Assembly (NCBI RefSeq): GCF_000062885.1
Contig: NC_009142.1
Span: 1,849,584 to 1,913,583, forward strand
Origin: Saccharopolyspora erythraea NRRL 2338
GTDB taxonomy: Bacteria > Actinomycetota > Actinomycetes > Mycobacteriales > Pseudonocardiaceae
Direction: 5' to 3'
Length of the DNA stretch: 64,000 bases
In this document: piece by piece, positions 56,901 through 64,000 of the stretch
How the letters are laid out: each line of letters opens with the position of its first letter
Position numbering within the stretch: position 1 is the first letter of the stretch
Translations under genes and position numbers: made by a program
Notes under the pieces: model-generated
Told to the model about the DNA's origin: nothing
What the model saw: the letters and a program-made list of their open reading frames with translations, nothing else
Databases searched by the model: none

Positions 56901-58507
56901 GTGACCGCGAACAGCCCGCGGTCGGGGATGGTGCCGCCGGAGGTGACCGCCAGCCGCTGCGCGCCCGGCCTGGCCCGCAGCTCGTCGTTGATCCGGTCCC
57001 ACACGATCCGCGCGCGCAGCTCGCCGAACTCCTCGCTCGGGTAGCGGCCTGCGAGCATGTCCAGCACCGCGTGCAGCGCGGAGTCGGGCAGCCCGGCGAA
57101 GGACGCCGAACGCCGCACCACGGTCGCCAGCCGCTCCAGCGACCACGTGTCCATCGCCACCATCGACACCACGTGCTGAGCCAGCACGTCGAGCGGGTTG
57201 CGCGGGAAGGACAGCGCCTCGATCAGCCCGTCGGCCATCCGCTCGGCGGTCACCGCGCAGCCGACGAGGTCGCCGCGGAACTTCGGGAAAACCACCCCGC
57301 GCGAGACGGCGCCGACGTGGTGCCCGCCCCGGCCGATCCGCTGCAGGCCCGACGCGACGCTCGGCGGCGTCTCCACCTGCACGACCAGGTCGACCGCGCC
57401 CATGTCGATGCCCAGCTCCAGCGAGGAGGTCGCCACCACGCACGGCAGCCGGCCGGACTTGAGCTCCTCCTCGACCACCGCCCGCTGCTCCTTCGACATA
57501 GACCCGTGGTGGGCCTTCGCCACGGTCGCCGCCGAACCGCGCGTGATCCCCGAGCCGCCGACGGCCTCGGCGGGGAAGCGCTGCATCGGCTCGTCTTCTT
57601 CCTCCGCCTCCTCCGCCGCGAGCTCGTTGATGCCGGCGGTCAGCCGCTCGGCCAGCCGCCGGGAGTTGGTGAACACGATCGTCGAGCGGTGCTGCCGGAT
57701 CAGTTCGAGCACGCGGGTCTGCACCGACGGCCAGATCGAGGGGTGCTGGTCGTCGTCGGCGCCGCCCAGCTCGGCCAGGTCCGGCACCGGCACCTCGACC
57801 CGCACCTCGACCTGCTTGACGTTGGCGGGCTGCACCGTTCGGACCGGGCGGCCACCGGCCAGGAAGGCGCGCACCTCGTCGACCGGCCGCACCGTGGCCG
57901 ACAGGCCGATGCGCTGCGCGGGACGCGGGAGCAGCTCGTCGAGCCGCTCCAGCGACAGCGCCAGGTGCGCGCCGCGCTTGGTGCCCGCGACCGCGTGCAC
58001 CTCGTCGACGATCACCGTCTCCACCCCGCGCAGCGACTCCCGCGCCGCCGAGGTCAGCAGCAGGAACAGCGACTCCGGTGTCGTGACCAGGACGTCCGGC
58101 GGTGTGCGGGCGAACGAGCGGCGCTGGTCGGCGGGGGTGTCCCCGGTGCGCATGCCGACGGTGATGTCGGGCGGTTCGCCGCCGAGGCGCTGCGTGGCCT
58201 GGCGGATGCCGGCCAGCGGAGCGCGCAGGTTGCGCTCCACGTCGACCGCCAGCGCCTTCAGCGGCGAGACGTAGAGGACCCGGCAGCGCTGCTTCGGGTC
58301 CCCCGGCGGGCCCTCGGCGGCCAGCCGGTCGAGGGCGGACAGGAACGCCGCGAGCGTCTTGCCCGAACCGGTCGGGGCGATGACCAGCGCGTGCTCGCCG
58401 TCGGCGATCGCCTCCCACGCGCCGGACTGGGCCTCGGTCGGCGCGTCGAAGGCACCGCGGAACCAGTCCCGGGTCGCGGGGGAGAAGCGGTCCAGCACGT
58501 CGGTCAC
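53945..58507 (-). CDS. lhr: Lhr-type large ATP-dependent helicase
   Basis: A 1520-residue SF2 helicase, the usual length of actinobacterial Lhr, which unwinds RNA:DNA and DNA duplexes during repair. Motifs: I APTGSGKT (Lys50), II VDEVHA, III SATVRP, V ATSSLELGIDMG, VI QRIGRGGH. After the helicase core come the winged-helix and beta-barrel Lhr-core module (about 430-860) and a long Lhr-CTD (about 870-1520). GTG 58507 (VTDVLDRF) sits six bases after a -10-like box, in a promoter resembling the RecA-NDp DNA-damage class. It is divergent from no regulator and follows the DUF3291 gene by 34 bp. Confidence 0.95.
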   Translation of the reverse strand: MTDVLDRFSPATRDWFRGAFDAPTEAQSGAWEAIADGEHALVIAPTGSGKTLAAFLSALDRLAAEGPPGDPKQRCRVLYVSPLKALAVDVERNLRAPLAGIRQATQRLGGEPPDITVGMRTGDTPADQRRSFARTPPDVLVTTPESLFLLLTSAARESLRGVETVIVDEVHAVAGTKRGAHLALSLERLDELLPRPAQRIGLSATVRPVDEVRAFLAGGRPVRTVQPANVKQVEVRVEVPVPDLAELGGADDDQHPSIWPSVQTRVLELIRQHRSTIVFTNSRRLAERLTAGINELAAEEAEEEDEPMQRFPAEAVGGSGITRGSAATVAKAHHGSMSKEQRAVVEEELKSGRLPCVVATSSLELGIDMGAVDLVVQVETPPSVASGLQRIGRGGHHVGAVSRGVVFPKFRGDLVGCAVTAERMADGLIEALSFPRNPLDVLAQHVVSMVAMDTWSLERLATVVRRSASFAGLPDSALHAVLDMLAGRYPSEEFGELRARIVWDRINDELRARPGAQRLAVTSGGTIPDRGLFAVTTPGDDAAGKGGVRVGELDEEMVYESRVGDTFLLGTSSWRVEDITHDRVVVTPAPGEPARMPFWKGDSPGRPLELGRALGAFVRELTAAGPEAARSRISEAGLDQWAGDNLLSYLDEQRRATRHVPDDRTILVERFRDELGDWRMVVHSPFGAKVNGPWALAIGARLRERRGIDPQVASSDDGIVVRLADALDDAGTEILPAAEDVLLAPDEVQQVVTDEVGGSALFAARFRECAARALLLPRRDPRRRSPLWQQRQRAAQLLSVAAQYEQFPIVLEAMRECLQDVYDVPGLTELMSQVAARKVRVVEVETPTPSPFARSLLFGYIGMFLYETDAPLAERRSAALSLDSTLLAELLGSEALRELLDPEVVAEVESQLQRLAPERHARDSEGAIDLLSFLGDLSTAEAAERGVRPEWLEDLHAQRRVLRVRIAGEERWIPIEDAGKVRDALGVALPVGVPEAFTEPVADPLADLVIRYARSRGPFTADAAAHRFGLGVAVMHGVLDRLTGSGRLIRGELRPLEAGGGRSLEYCDAEVLRRMRRASLARLRAEVEPVEPAALGRFLPSWHGIGARLRTAPTVDDVFSVVEQLAGAPVPASALESLVLPARLPGYSPALLDELTSTGEVVWVGSGSLAGGDGWIALAPADVADLLLPDVPEERPDSPLHRAIVSTLEGGAQFYRQLADRAGAILLEQGEAAPDDQAVTAALWDLVWGGSATNDTLAPLRALVSGRGATHKPRRSAPRGRYARLRAGRPAMPSRTGPPAVSGRWSLAPPPSSEPTRRAHARAEAFLERHGVLTRGALDTERVTGGFSAVYKVLRAMEESGRCRRGYVVEGLGAAQFAVPGAIDRLRASSRTERPDEDPQAVVLAAADPAQPYGAALEWPAAVSDTRHRPGRKAGALVVLVAGSAALYVERGGKSLLSFTEDEDVLRLAAAGLARAVREGWLDQLAVQRADGEGALGSRMAEILTEAGFRATPKGLRLRA

Positions 58508-58513
58508 ACCCCC

Positions 58514-58536
58514 ATGCTGGACCAGGCCCCCGACAC
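58514..58536 (-). promoter_or_regulatory. RecA-NDp-like promoter of lhr
   Basis: Minus strand: GTGTCGGGG (58536-58528), eight bases, then CAGCAT (58519-58514), then six bases to GTG 58507. The TGTCGG core and 8-bp spacing match the PafBC-dependent promoter; the -10 hexamer is imperfect. Confidence 0.4.
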
Positions 58537-58541
58537 CCGCG

Positions 58542-59036
58542 TCAGGCCGGGCACATCCAGTCGTCGTCTGCGCTGACCTGCGCACCGCCCGGAGCGGGGA
58601 ACGGTTCGCGGAAGGTGAACGCGGCCGGTGACGGACCGTTCGCGCGCAGCAGCGCCAGCCGCTGCTCGGCCTCGGCCACCGTCGGCCGGTGCCCGGCGGG
58701 CACCCACCACAGCACGGTGTGCGCCTCGGCCATCTTCGGGAACCACTCGCGCCTGCGCCGCAGCACCGCGACGTGCTCCGGGTCGCGGTAGACGTAGTCG
58801 GCCAGCGCCTCCACCGACTCCCACACCGACATGTTGACGATGATCCGGTCGTCGCCGAAGCCGCGGACGGCGGTGGCGTCGCCGTCCTCGGTCTGCAGCC
58901 GCCAGACGAAACCGGGCGCGGCGTCGGCCGCCGCGTTCACCGGCTCCAGCGCCGCGACGAACCCGGCGAGCTCGGCACTGTCCATAGGGGCCACGGGAAG
59001 CGCGATGTTGACCTGCGCGAGGTGGTGATCAGTCAT
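58542..59036 (-). CDS. DUF3291-domain protein
   Basis: A 164-residue protein of the dimeric alpha/beta-barrel type. The DUF3291 hallmarks are LAQVNIALP at the N-terminus, APGFVWRLQTEDGD, NMSVWESVEALADYVYR and the final WWVPAGHRPTVAEAEQRL. Relatives resemble antibiotic monooxygenase-fold proteins, but no function is established. ATG 59036 is the natural start. It is upstream of lhr on the same strand and divergent from the Hsp70-like gene. Confidence 0.88.
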   Translation of the reverse strand: MTDHHLAQVNIALPVAPMDSAELAGFVAALEPVNAAADAAPGFVWRLQTEDGDATAVRGFGDDRIIVNMSVWESVEALADYVYRDPEHVAVLRRRREWFPKMAEAHTVLWWVPAGHRPTVAEAEQRLALLRANGPSPAAFTFREPFPAPGGAQVSADDDWMCPA

Positions 59037-59159
59037 GGACGTGAGACTAGTTCGGCCAATTGCGGGGATCACCGCCTTTCGGGTGTAGCGGCATGGCAAC
59101 ATCTCGGCCGGGCGATGACCTTGCACGCGCCCGGCAACAACAGCAGTAGGAGGCATCCG

Positions 59160-61007
59160 GTGCGCGTCCTGTCGGTGGATCTCGGCACCTCCAACACCGT
59201 CGCGGTGCTCTCGGCGCACGGCAGGCCACCCAGGGTGGTCGAGGTGGACGGGTCGGCGACCATGCCCTCGGCGGTGTTCGCCGCCGAGGACGGCGCGATC
59301 ATCGTCGGACGCGAGGCCGAACGGCGGGCCCGCCTCGACCCGTCGCGGTTCGAACCGAACCCGAAGCGCCGCGTCGACGAGGGCACGCTGCTGCTCGGCG
59401 AGTCGATCATCACCGTCACCGACGCCATGGCCGCCGTGCTGCACCGGGTGGCCGAGGAGACGACCCGCCAGCTCGGCGGCGCGCAGCCCGACGAGGTGCG
59501 CCTCACCCACCCCGCCCAGTGGGGTCCGACGCGCCGCAACGTGCTTCTGTCGGCCGCCCGGCTCGCCGGTTTCGGCAGCAACCTGGTCCTGGTGCCCGAG
59601 CCGGTGGCCGCCGCCGCGCACTTCGCCTCGTTCCCAGACCGATCCCTCGCGCCCGGCCAGGCGCTGGCCGTCTACGACCTCGGCGCGGGCACCTTCGACT
59701 GCGCCGTGGTCGGCGCCACCCAGAGCGGCTTCGCCGTGCTGGCCGAGGACGGCCTGCCCGACCTCGGCGGCCTCGACGTCGACCAGGCGCTGCTGGAGCA
59801 CGTCGGACGCCAGGTCTCCAACAAGGACCCGCAGCGGTGGCAGCGCCTGCTGCGGCCGGAGTCCACCGCCGACCGCCGCGCCCAGCGCGCGCTGCGCGAG
59901 GACGTCAAGGCCGCCAAGGAGGCCCTCTCCCGGCACGTCCAGACCGAGGTCCCGATGCCGGAGCCGTTCGAGGACGTGCTGGTCACTCGCGGCGAGCTGG
60001 AGGCGCTGGTGCGGCCGAGCATGCTGCGCAGCGTCGAGATGGTGGCCTCGGTGGTCCGGTCCAACGGGATGGCGCCGGAGAACCTCGCCGGGCTGTACCT
60101 GGTGGGCGGCTCCAGCCGGTTGCCGCTGGTGGCGACATTGATCGGTGAGCAGCTGCGGATCGTGGCCACCAGCCTCGACCAGCCGGAGACCGCGGTGGCG
60201 CTCGGCGCGCACCACGTCTCGCGGGACGGCACCGCCCTCAACACCCAGGACCTGGGCTCGACGTTCACCGCCGCCCAGCAGGGCGTCGGCGACCAGGGGC
60301 CGCGACCGGGCTACCAGGAGCCCGAGACCGTCCGAACGGCCTTCGCGCCCGTCATGCCGCCGCAGCAGCCCTACCCGCGGCAGGTGCGGCAGCAGGGCCA
60401 CGGCGCCAAGCAGCCGCGCACCGTCTCGCGCAACATGCTGGTCGGCCTCGGCGCGGTCGCCCTGGTCGCGGTGATCGTGGCGGTCGTGTCGATCGTGCTG
60501 ACCTCGGGCGGAGGGGCCCAGGCCGCCAGCGCCTCGGAGTGCCGGGCGCCCTCGGAAACCCGCGACACCAAGGGTTTCGACAAGTGCATGCTGCAACTGG
60601 CAGGCGACGTGCCCGAGACGACCAACTGCGCGCCGGGGTGGCAGCGGATCATGCCCGGCCTGCGAGAGCTCGGCGGCGCCGTCGCGTCCTGCTCGATCGG
60701 CAACCCCAACGAGGGCACGACGATCGTCTACACCCACCTCGACTCGATGCAGAAGGCGAAGCAGCGGGCCGACCTGCTGCTGGAGTTCAACGGCGTCACC
60801 AGCGACCAGGTGCGGGCCGACTGGAGCGGGAACGGGCTGTCCGGCGAGTACCGCGCCGTCACCAGCGACACCTTCGGCACGCTCGTCTTCACCGTGGACG
60901 ACAGGCCGCTGGTGGGGATGGTGCTCGTGCCCAACAAGGACCAGCGGCTCGCGCCCAACCAGGTGGCCGACGAGTTCGAGCGCAGGATCCAGCCGGGCAC
61001 CGACTGA
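59160..61007 (+). CDS. membrane-anchored Hsp70-like protein with extracytoplasmic domain
   Basis: A 615-residue protein: an actin/Hsp70-type ATPase domain (about 1-370) with phosphate-1 DLGTSNTVAV, phosphate-2 VYDLGAGTFDCAV and adenosine motif LVGGSSRLPLV; a Pro/Gln-rich linker (370-425); one membrane span (about 428-451); and an outer domain of about 160 residues with four Cys. The DnaK substrate-binding domain is absent. It may be a sensor or scaffold coupling an outside signal to an inside ATPase. GTG 59160 has TAGGAGG six bases upstream, which decides the start. Confidence 0.87.
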   Translation: MRVLSVDLGTSNTVAVLSAHGRPPRVVEVDGSATMPSAVFAAEDGAIIVGREAERRARLDPSRFEPNPKRRVDEGTLLLGESIITVTDAMAAVLHRVAEETTRQLGGAQPDEVRLTHPAQWGPTRRNVLLSAARLAGFGSNLVLVPEPVAAAAHFASFPDRSLAPGQALAVYDLGAGTFDCAVVGATQSGFAVLAEDGLPDLGGLDVDQALLEHVGRQVSNKDPQRWQRLLRPESTADRRAQRALREDVKAAKEALSRHVQTEVPMPEPFEDVLVTRGELEALVRPSMLRSVEMVASVVRSNGMAPENLAGLYLVGGSSRLPLVATLIGEQLRIVATSLDQPETAVALGAHHVSRDGTALNTQDLGSTFTAAQQGVGDQGPRPGYQEPETVRTAFAPVMPPQQPYPRQVRQQGHGAKQPRTVSRNMLVGLGAVALVAVIVAVVSIVLTSGGGAQAASASECRAPSETRDTKGFDKCMLQLAGDVPETTNCAPGWQRIMPGLRELGGAVASCSIGNPNEGTTIVYTHLDSMQKAKQRADLLLEFNGVTSDQVRADWSGNGLSGEYRAVTSDTFGTLVFTVDDRPLVGMVLVPNKDQRLAPNQVADEFERRIQPGTD

Positions 61008-61045
61008 CCGGCGCGCCGCCGCGACCGCGGGGGCTCAGCGCCGGT
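61007..61045. terminator. possible shared terminator of convergent genes
   Basis: Arms ACCGGCGC (61007-61014) and GCGCCGGT (61038-61045) with a 23-base loop, overlapping the stop of the Hsp70-like gene and the end of the small membrane-protein gene. Confidence 0.35.
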
Positions 61046-61175
61046 TGCGGCGCTCCCACAGGAAGCGGAGGGCCAGCACGATCACGACCAGCAGCCCCGC
61101 CGCGATGACGAGCTTGCCCAGTGGGCTGGACAACCCCGTCGGATCTGCCTGCGCGAGCAGTGCGGTGGTGAACAC
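61035..61175 (-). CDS. 46-residue single-pass membrane protein
   Basis: A very short reading frame with GTG start at 61175: a polar N-terminus, one membrane span (about 20-40, KLVIAAGLLVVIVLALRFLW) and a basic end ERRNRR. The layout is that of a genuine small membrane protein, and it is divergent from the DUF3046 gene. GGTGGAG lies only two bases before the GTG, so the start is not certain. Function unknown. Confidence 0.55.
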   Translation of the reverse strand: MFTTALLAQADPTGLSSPLGKLVIAAGLLVVIVLALRFLWERRNRR

Positions 61176-61214
61176 GGCTCCACCATGCCACGACCGGTCG
61201 TAGGCTGGGCGACG

Positions 61215-61409
61215 ATGCGCCACACAGTTTTCCGCCGTTGGATGGCGGACGAGTTCGGACCGACCAGGGCCGAGATGCTCGCCCAGGACCACGTGCTGTC
61301 GTCGCTGGGCGGACGCACCGCGGACGAGGCCCTGGAAGCCGGCATGCCGCCGAAGGAGGTCTGGACGGCGGTCTGCGACGCGTTCGAGGTGCCGCCCGAG
61401 CGGCGCTGA
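61215..61409 (+). CDS. DUF3046 family protein
   Basis: A 64-residue protein with the DUF3046 opening MRHTVFRRWMADEFG and the ending PPKEVWTAVCDAFEVPPERR. This family sits near recA in most actinobacteria and has no assigned function. ATG 61215 is preferred over an upstream reading because the family starts here; a TAGGCT box eight bases upstream suggests a leaderless message. Confidence 0.88.
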   Translation: MRHTVFRRWMADEFGPTRAEMLAQDHVLSSLGGRTADEALEAGMPPKEVWTAVCDAFEVPPERR

Positions 61410-61452
61410 GCCGCTGGTCGGCACCTCGAGTCGGCCCCTGGCGCGTCGCGGC

Positions 61453-62310
61453 CTACGGTTCCCGCGCTATACCGGTCCGGCGGTGCGTGCCCACGCCGGG
61501 CCTGGTCCGCGGGGGCGTGCTGTCAGCGGGCGCGCCTTCGCCGGGGGCGCCCACACCGGGTGCGCTCTCGCCTTCACCGGGTGCGGTCGGTTTGCCCTCC
61601 GCCGGGAAGTCCGCCCACAGGTTCTGCGCGCTGATCTCCTGGTCCGGGGTGCGGCCGCTCTCCGCGTAGTGCTGGTAGGCGCGGCGGCGCTCCTCCTGCT
61701 GGTGCCGCCAGGCGTCGGCGCGCACCATCCGCTCCTGCTTGGGCGTCGGATGCCCCTCGGCGAAGGCCATCTCGGCCTCGGTCAGCTCGTCGTCGGACGC
61801 CGACGGGACCTCGTTGGTGACCTCCTCCACGGGCTCCTCGTCCGGCGGCGGCTCGTGGTGGCGGTAGCGGTAGTACGGGTTGTCCTCCGGCAGCCGGCCC
61901 GCGATCCGGCCGTAGGTCCCCAGGAAGGTCAGCAGCATGCCCGCGACCAGGCTGAAGATGACGTTGGGCCAGCGGAACGCCAGCAGGTTGAACGGCGTCT
62001 CCATGACCGCCAGGTTGGCCAGCCCGGACACGAAGAACAGCACGCCGATCACGGTGGTCGTGGTGGAGGCGATCGCGCCGCCCCACACCGCCGCGCCGAC
62101 CAGGATCGCGCCGACGAGGATCGAGATCACCGACAGCAGCCCGTTGGAGGACAACCCGAGCAGCACGGCACCCTCTGTGCTCAGGAAGGGGAGCTGGTTG
62201 GCCAGCCCCAGCACGCCGAAGGCCAGCAGCCCCGCGCCGAAGATGGCGGCGCCGACGCGGTAGATCTTGCTGAGCGGGTGGTCCGGCGGCAGATAACGAT
62301 CCATTCTCAT
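61453..62310 (-). CDS. DUF4383-domain membrane protein
   Basis: A 285-residue protein with four membrane spans in the first 150 residues (about 18-38, 58-80, 85-105 and 115-138), matching DUF4383, then a long cytosolic tail. The tail contains an acidic segment, a charged helix with DAWRHQQEERRRAYQHYA, and a degenerate Pro-Gly-Glu-Gly-rich repeat near the end. GGGGAGG lies seven bases before ATG 62310. Two tandem 17-bp operator-like repeats lie just upstream. It faces DUF3046 and is divergent from recA. Confidence 0.85.
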   Translation of the reverse strand: MRMDRYLPPDHPLSKIYRVGAAIFGAGLLAFGVLGLANQLPFLSTEGAVLLGLSSNGLLSVISILVGAILVGAAVWGGAIASTTTTVIGVLFFVSGLANLAVMETPFNLLAFRWPNVIFSLVAGMLLTFLGTYGRIAGRLPEDNPYYRYRHHEPPPDEEPVEEVTNEVPSASDDELTEAEMAFAEGHPTPKQERMVRADAWRHQQEERRRAYQHYAESGRTPDQEISAQNLWADFPAEGKPTAPGEGESAPGVGAPGEGAPADSTPPRTRPGVGTHRRTGIAREP

Positions 62311-62333
62311 CGCGGCGCCTCCCCGGGTGCTGC

Positions 62334-62367
62334 GTTGACCTGTCGACCACGTTGATCTGTCGACAAC
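62334..62367. promoter_or_regulatory. two tandem 17-bp operator-like repeats
   Basis: GTTGACCTGTCGACCAC (62334-62350) is followed directly by GTTGATCTGTCGACAAC (62351-62367), 15 of 17 identical, each centred on GTCGAC. They lie 24 bp upstream of the DUF4383 gene and on the recA side. Confidence 0.6.
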
Positions 62368-62439
62368 AGAGTCCCCATTCGCCGCACTCCTTACACGTTC
62401 ACTCGAACGAGTAGCGCGACTGGCGTGTCGGTACCTAGA

Positions 62440-62455
62440 TCGAACACCCGTTCGT
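62440..62455. promoter_or_regulatory. LexA (SOS) box of recA
   Basis: TCGAACACCCGTTCGT matches TCGAAC-N4-GTTCGA at 11 of 12 positions; flanking CTAGA and TCTAG extend the dyad. A TAGTAT -10-like box follows at 62457-62462. Confidence 0.85.
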
Positions 62456-62510
62456 CTAGTATGGCGGCAGCGGGATCGGGCGATGCGCAGGCGGCGGCCC
62501 CGCGGGTGAA

Positions 62511-62533
62511 TTGTCGGTCCCGACCCGTAGCGT
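62511..62533 (+). promoter_or_regulatory. RecA-NDp (PafBC-type) promoter of recA
   Basis: TTGTCGGTC (62511-62519), eight bases, TAGCGT (62528-62533). This is a near-perfect match to the LexA-independent DNA-damage promoter of mycobacteria (TTGTCRGTG-N8-TAnnnT), 50 bp before the recA ATG. Confidence 0.75.
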
Positions 62534-62582
62534 CGGTGCTGACGCAGAGACGACGTTCGACTTCGACCGAGGTGGACCCCCG

Positions 62583-63623
<1,041 letters not shown>

Positions 63624-63640
63624 GCCTCTGCCGCTCCTCG

Positions 63641-63681
63641 GCTCCCCACCGGGCCGCCGGAGGCGGGGCGGGGTGGGGAGC
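63641..63681 (+). terminator. hairpin terminator after recA
   Basis: Perfect 10-bp stem GCTCCCCACC (63641-63650) / GGTGGGGAGC (63672-63681) with a GC-rich loop, 17 bases after the stop. Confidence 0.65.
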
Positions 63682-64000
63682 GGGCGGTCGGGATGCTTGG
63701 GGTGTCGGGCGGTCCGGGGATCCGAGGTGCCGGGCGGGCCGGGGAACGGTCGCGGCACCGGGCGGTCTGGGAACGGATCGGTTGGGTTGCCGGGCGGTCG
63801 GGATGCTTGGGGTGTCGGGCGGCCTGGGGATCGGGTCGGTTCGGATGCCGGGCTGCTGGATTGCTCGCGGTCCGGGGCCGGGCTGATTGGGTTGCCGGGT
63901 GGCCGGGATGTTCGGGGTGCCGGGCCGTCTGGGGGCACGGGTCGGTTGGGATGCCGGGCTGCTGGATTGCTCGGGGTGCCAGGCGGTCCGGGGCCGGGCT
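63682..64000. repeat. 105-110-bp tandem repeat after recA, cut by the window edge
   Basis: CGGGCGGTCGGGATGCTTGG with GGTGTCGGGCGG recurs at about 63681 and 63791, with a diverged copy near 63896; GATGCCGGGCTGCTGGATTG recurs at 63844 and 63950. Each long unit is itself made of CCGGG-rich sub-units. About three copies are visible and the array runs off the end. No gene is seen. Confidence 0.8.

Noticed and set aside
53900-58576. A reading frame of more than 1500 codons on the plus strand opposite lhr
   Set aside because: It is the mirror frame of lhr in high-GC DNA: low-complexity Arg/Gln/His-rich translation, no domain, no ribosome-binding site. lhr has all helicase motifs.
62401-62412. ACTCGAACGAGT as a second LexA box before recA
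   Set aside because: It lacks the GTTCGA half-site and the correct spacing; the box at 62440 is the better match.

Overview
The window is very high-GC DNA from an actinobacterium, most likely the order Pseudonocardiales and plausibly Saccharopolyspora. Supporting signs are GTG/TTG starts, leaderless promoters, an actinobacterial diheme QcrC, LppM, the MptA/PknL/Rv2175c set, mycothiol-dependent enzyme relatives, DUF3046 beside recA, and a PPi-type phosphofructokinase like that of Amycolatopsis. The gene content follows, with shuffling, the Mycobacterium tuberculosis block Rv2170-Rv2196 as I remember it. It looks like chromosomal core with accessory patches. I see no phage, IS element, CRISPR, tRNA or rRNA.

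Layout. 1-6.4 kb: trpD, a pseudo-receiver and the respiratory supercomplex genes ctaE-qcrC-qcrA-qcrB. 6.5-14 kb: a mycothiol-transferase-like protein, a DEDD exonuclease/GIY-YIG fusion, a NYN-domain protein, a RipC-like NlpC/P60 hydrolase behind a ydaO (c-di-AMP) riboswitch, and a metallopeptidase. 14-24 kb: fadD15, then a plus-strand run (SRPBCC, metallophosphoesterase, SRPBCC, ArsA-like ATPase, Cys-rich protein, ROK kinase), an acyltransferase, RNase AS and phosphofructokinase. 24-33.7 kb: a NarL-type two-component system, an acyltransferase-3 protein, class II DAHP synthase, an MptA-like mannosyltransferase, PknL with four PASTA repeats and its DNA-binding partner. 34-43.7 kb: VanZ, crtI-crtE, metF, a HAD phosphatase, a MetE-like protein facing a WYL regulator, LppM and a DUF885 protein. 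44-54 kb is more accessory: GNAT, an SOS-controlled HEPN gene with a mycothiol-transferase relative, NAGPA, a PLP enzyme with an MFS exporter, a His-rich secreted protein, and TetR plus FAD monooxygenase. 54-64 kb: lhr, DUF3291, a membrane-anchored Hsp70-like protein, small membrane proteins and recA.

Most interesting signal: a scattered DNA-damage circuit. recA has both a LexA box and a RecA-NDp (PafBC-type) promoter. Weaker RecA-NDp-like promoters sit directly on lhr and on the exonuclease/GIY-YIG gene. A perfect LexA palindrome, TCGAAC-N4-GTTCGA, lies at the predicted start site of a HEPN-domain gene that carries an R-x4-H motif and has a leader able to form a pseudoknot. An SOS-inducible HEPN protein, a possible ribonuclease, coupled to a mycothiol-transferase relative is the best candidate here for an undescribed system.

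Second theme: five intergenic tandem-repeat arrays with unrelated units (about 34, 39, 55, 37 and 105 bp) sit mostly next to gene ends, including directly after recA where recX would usually be.
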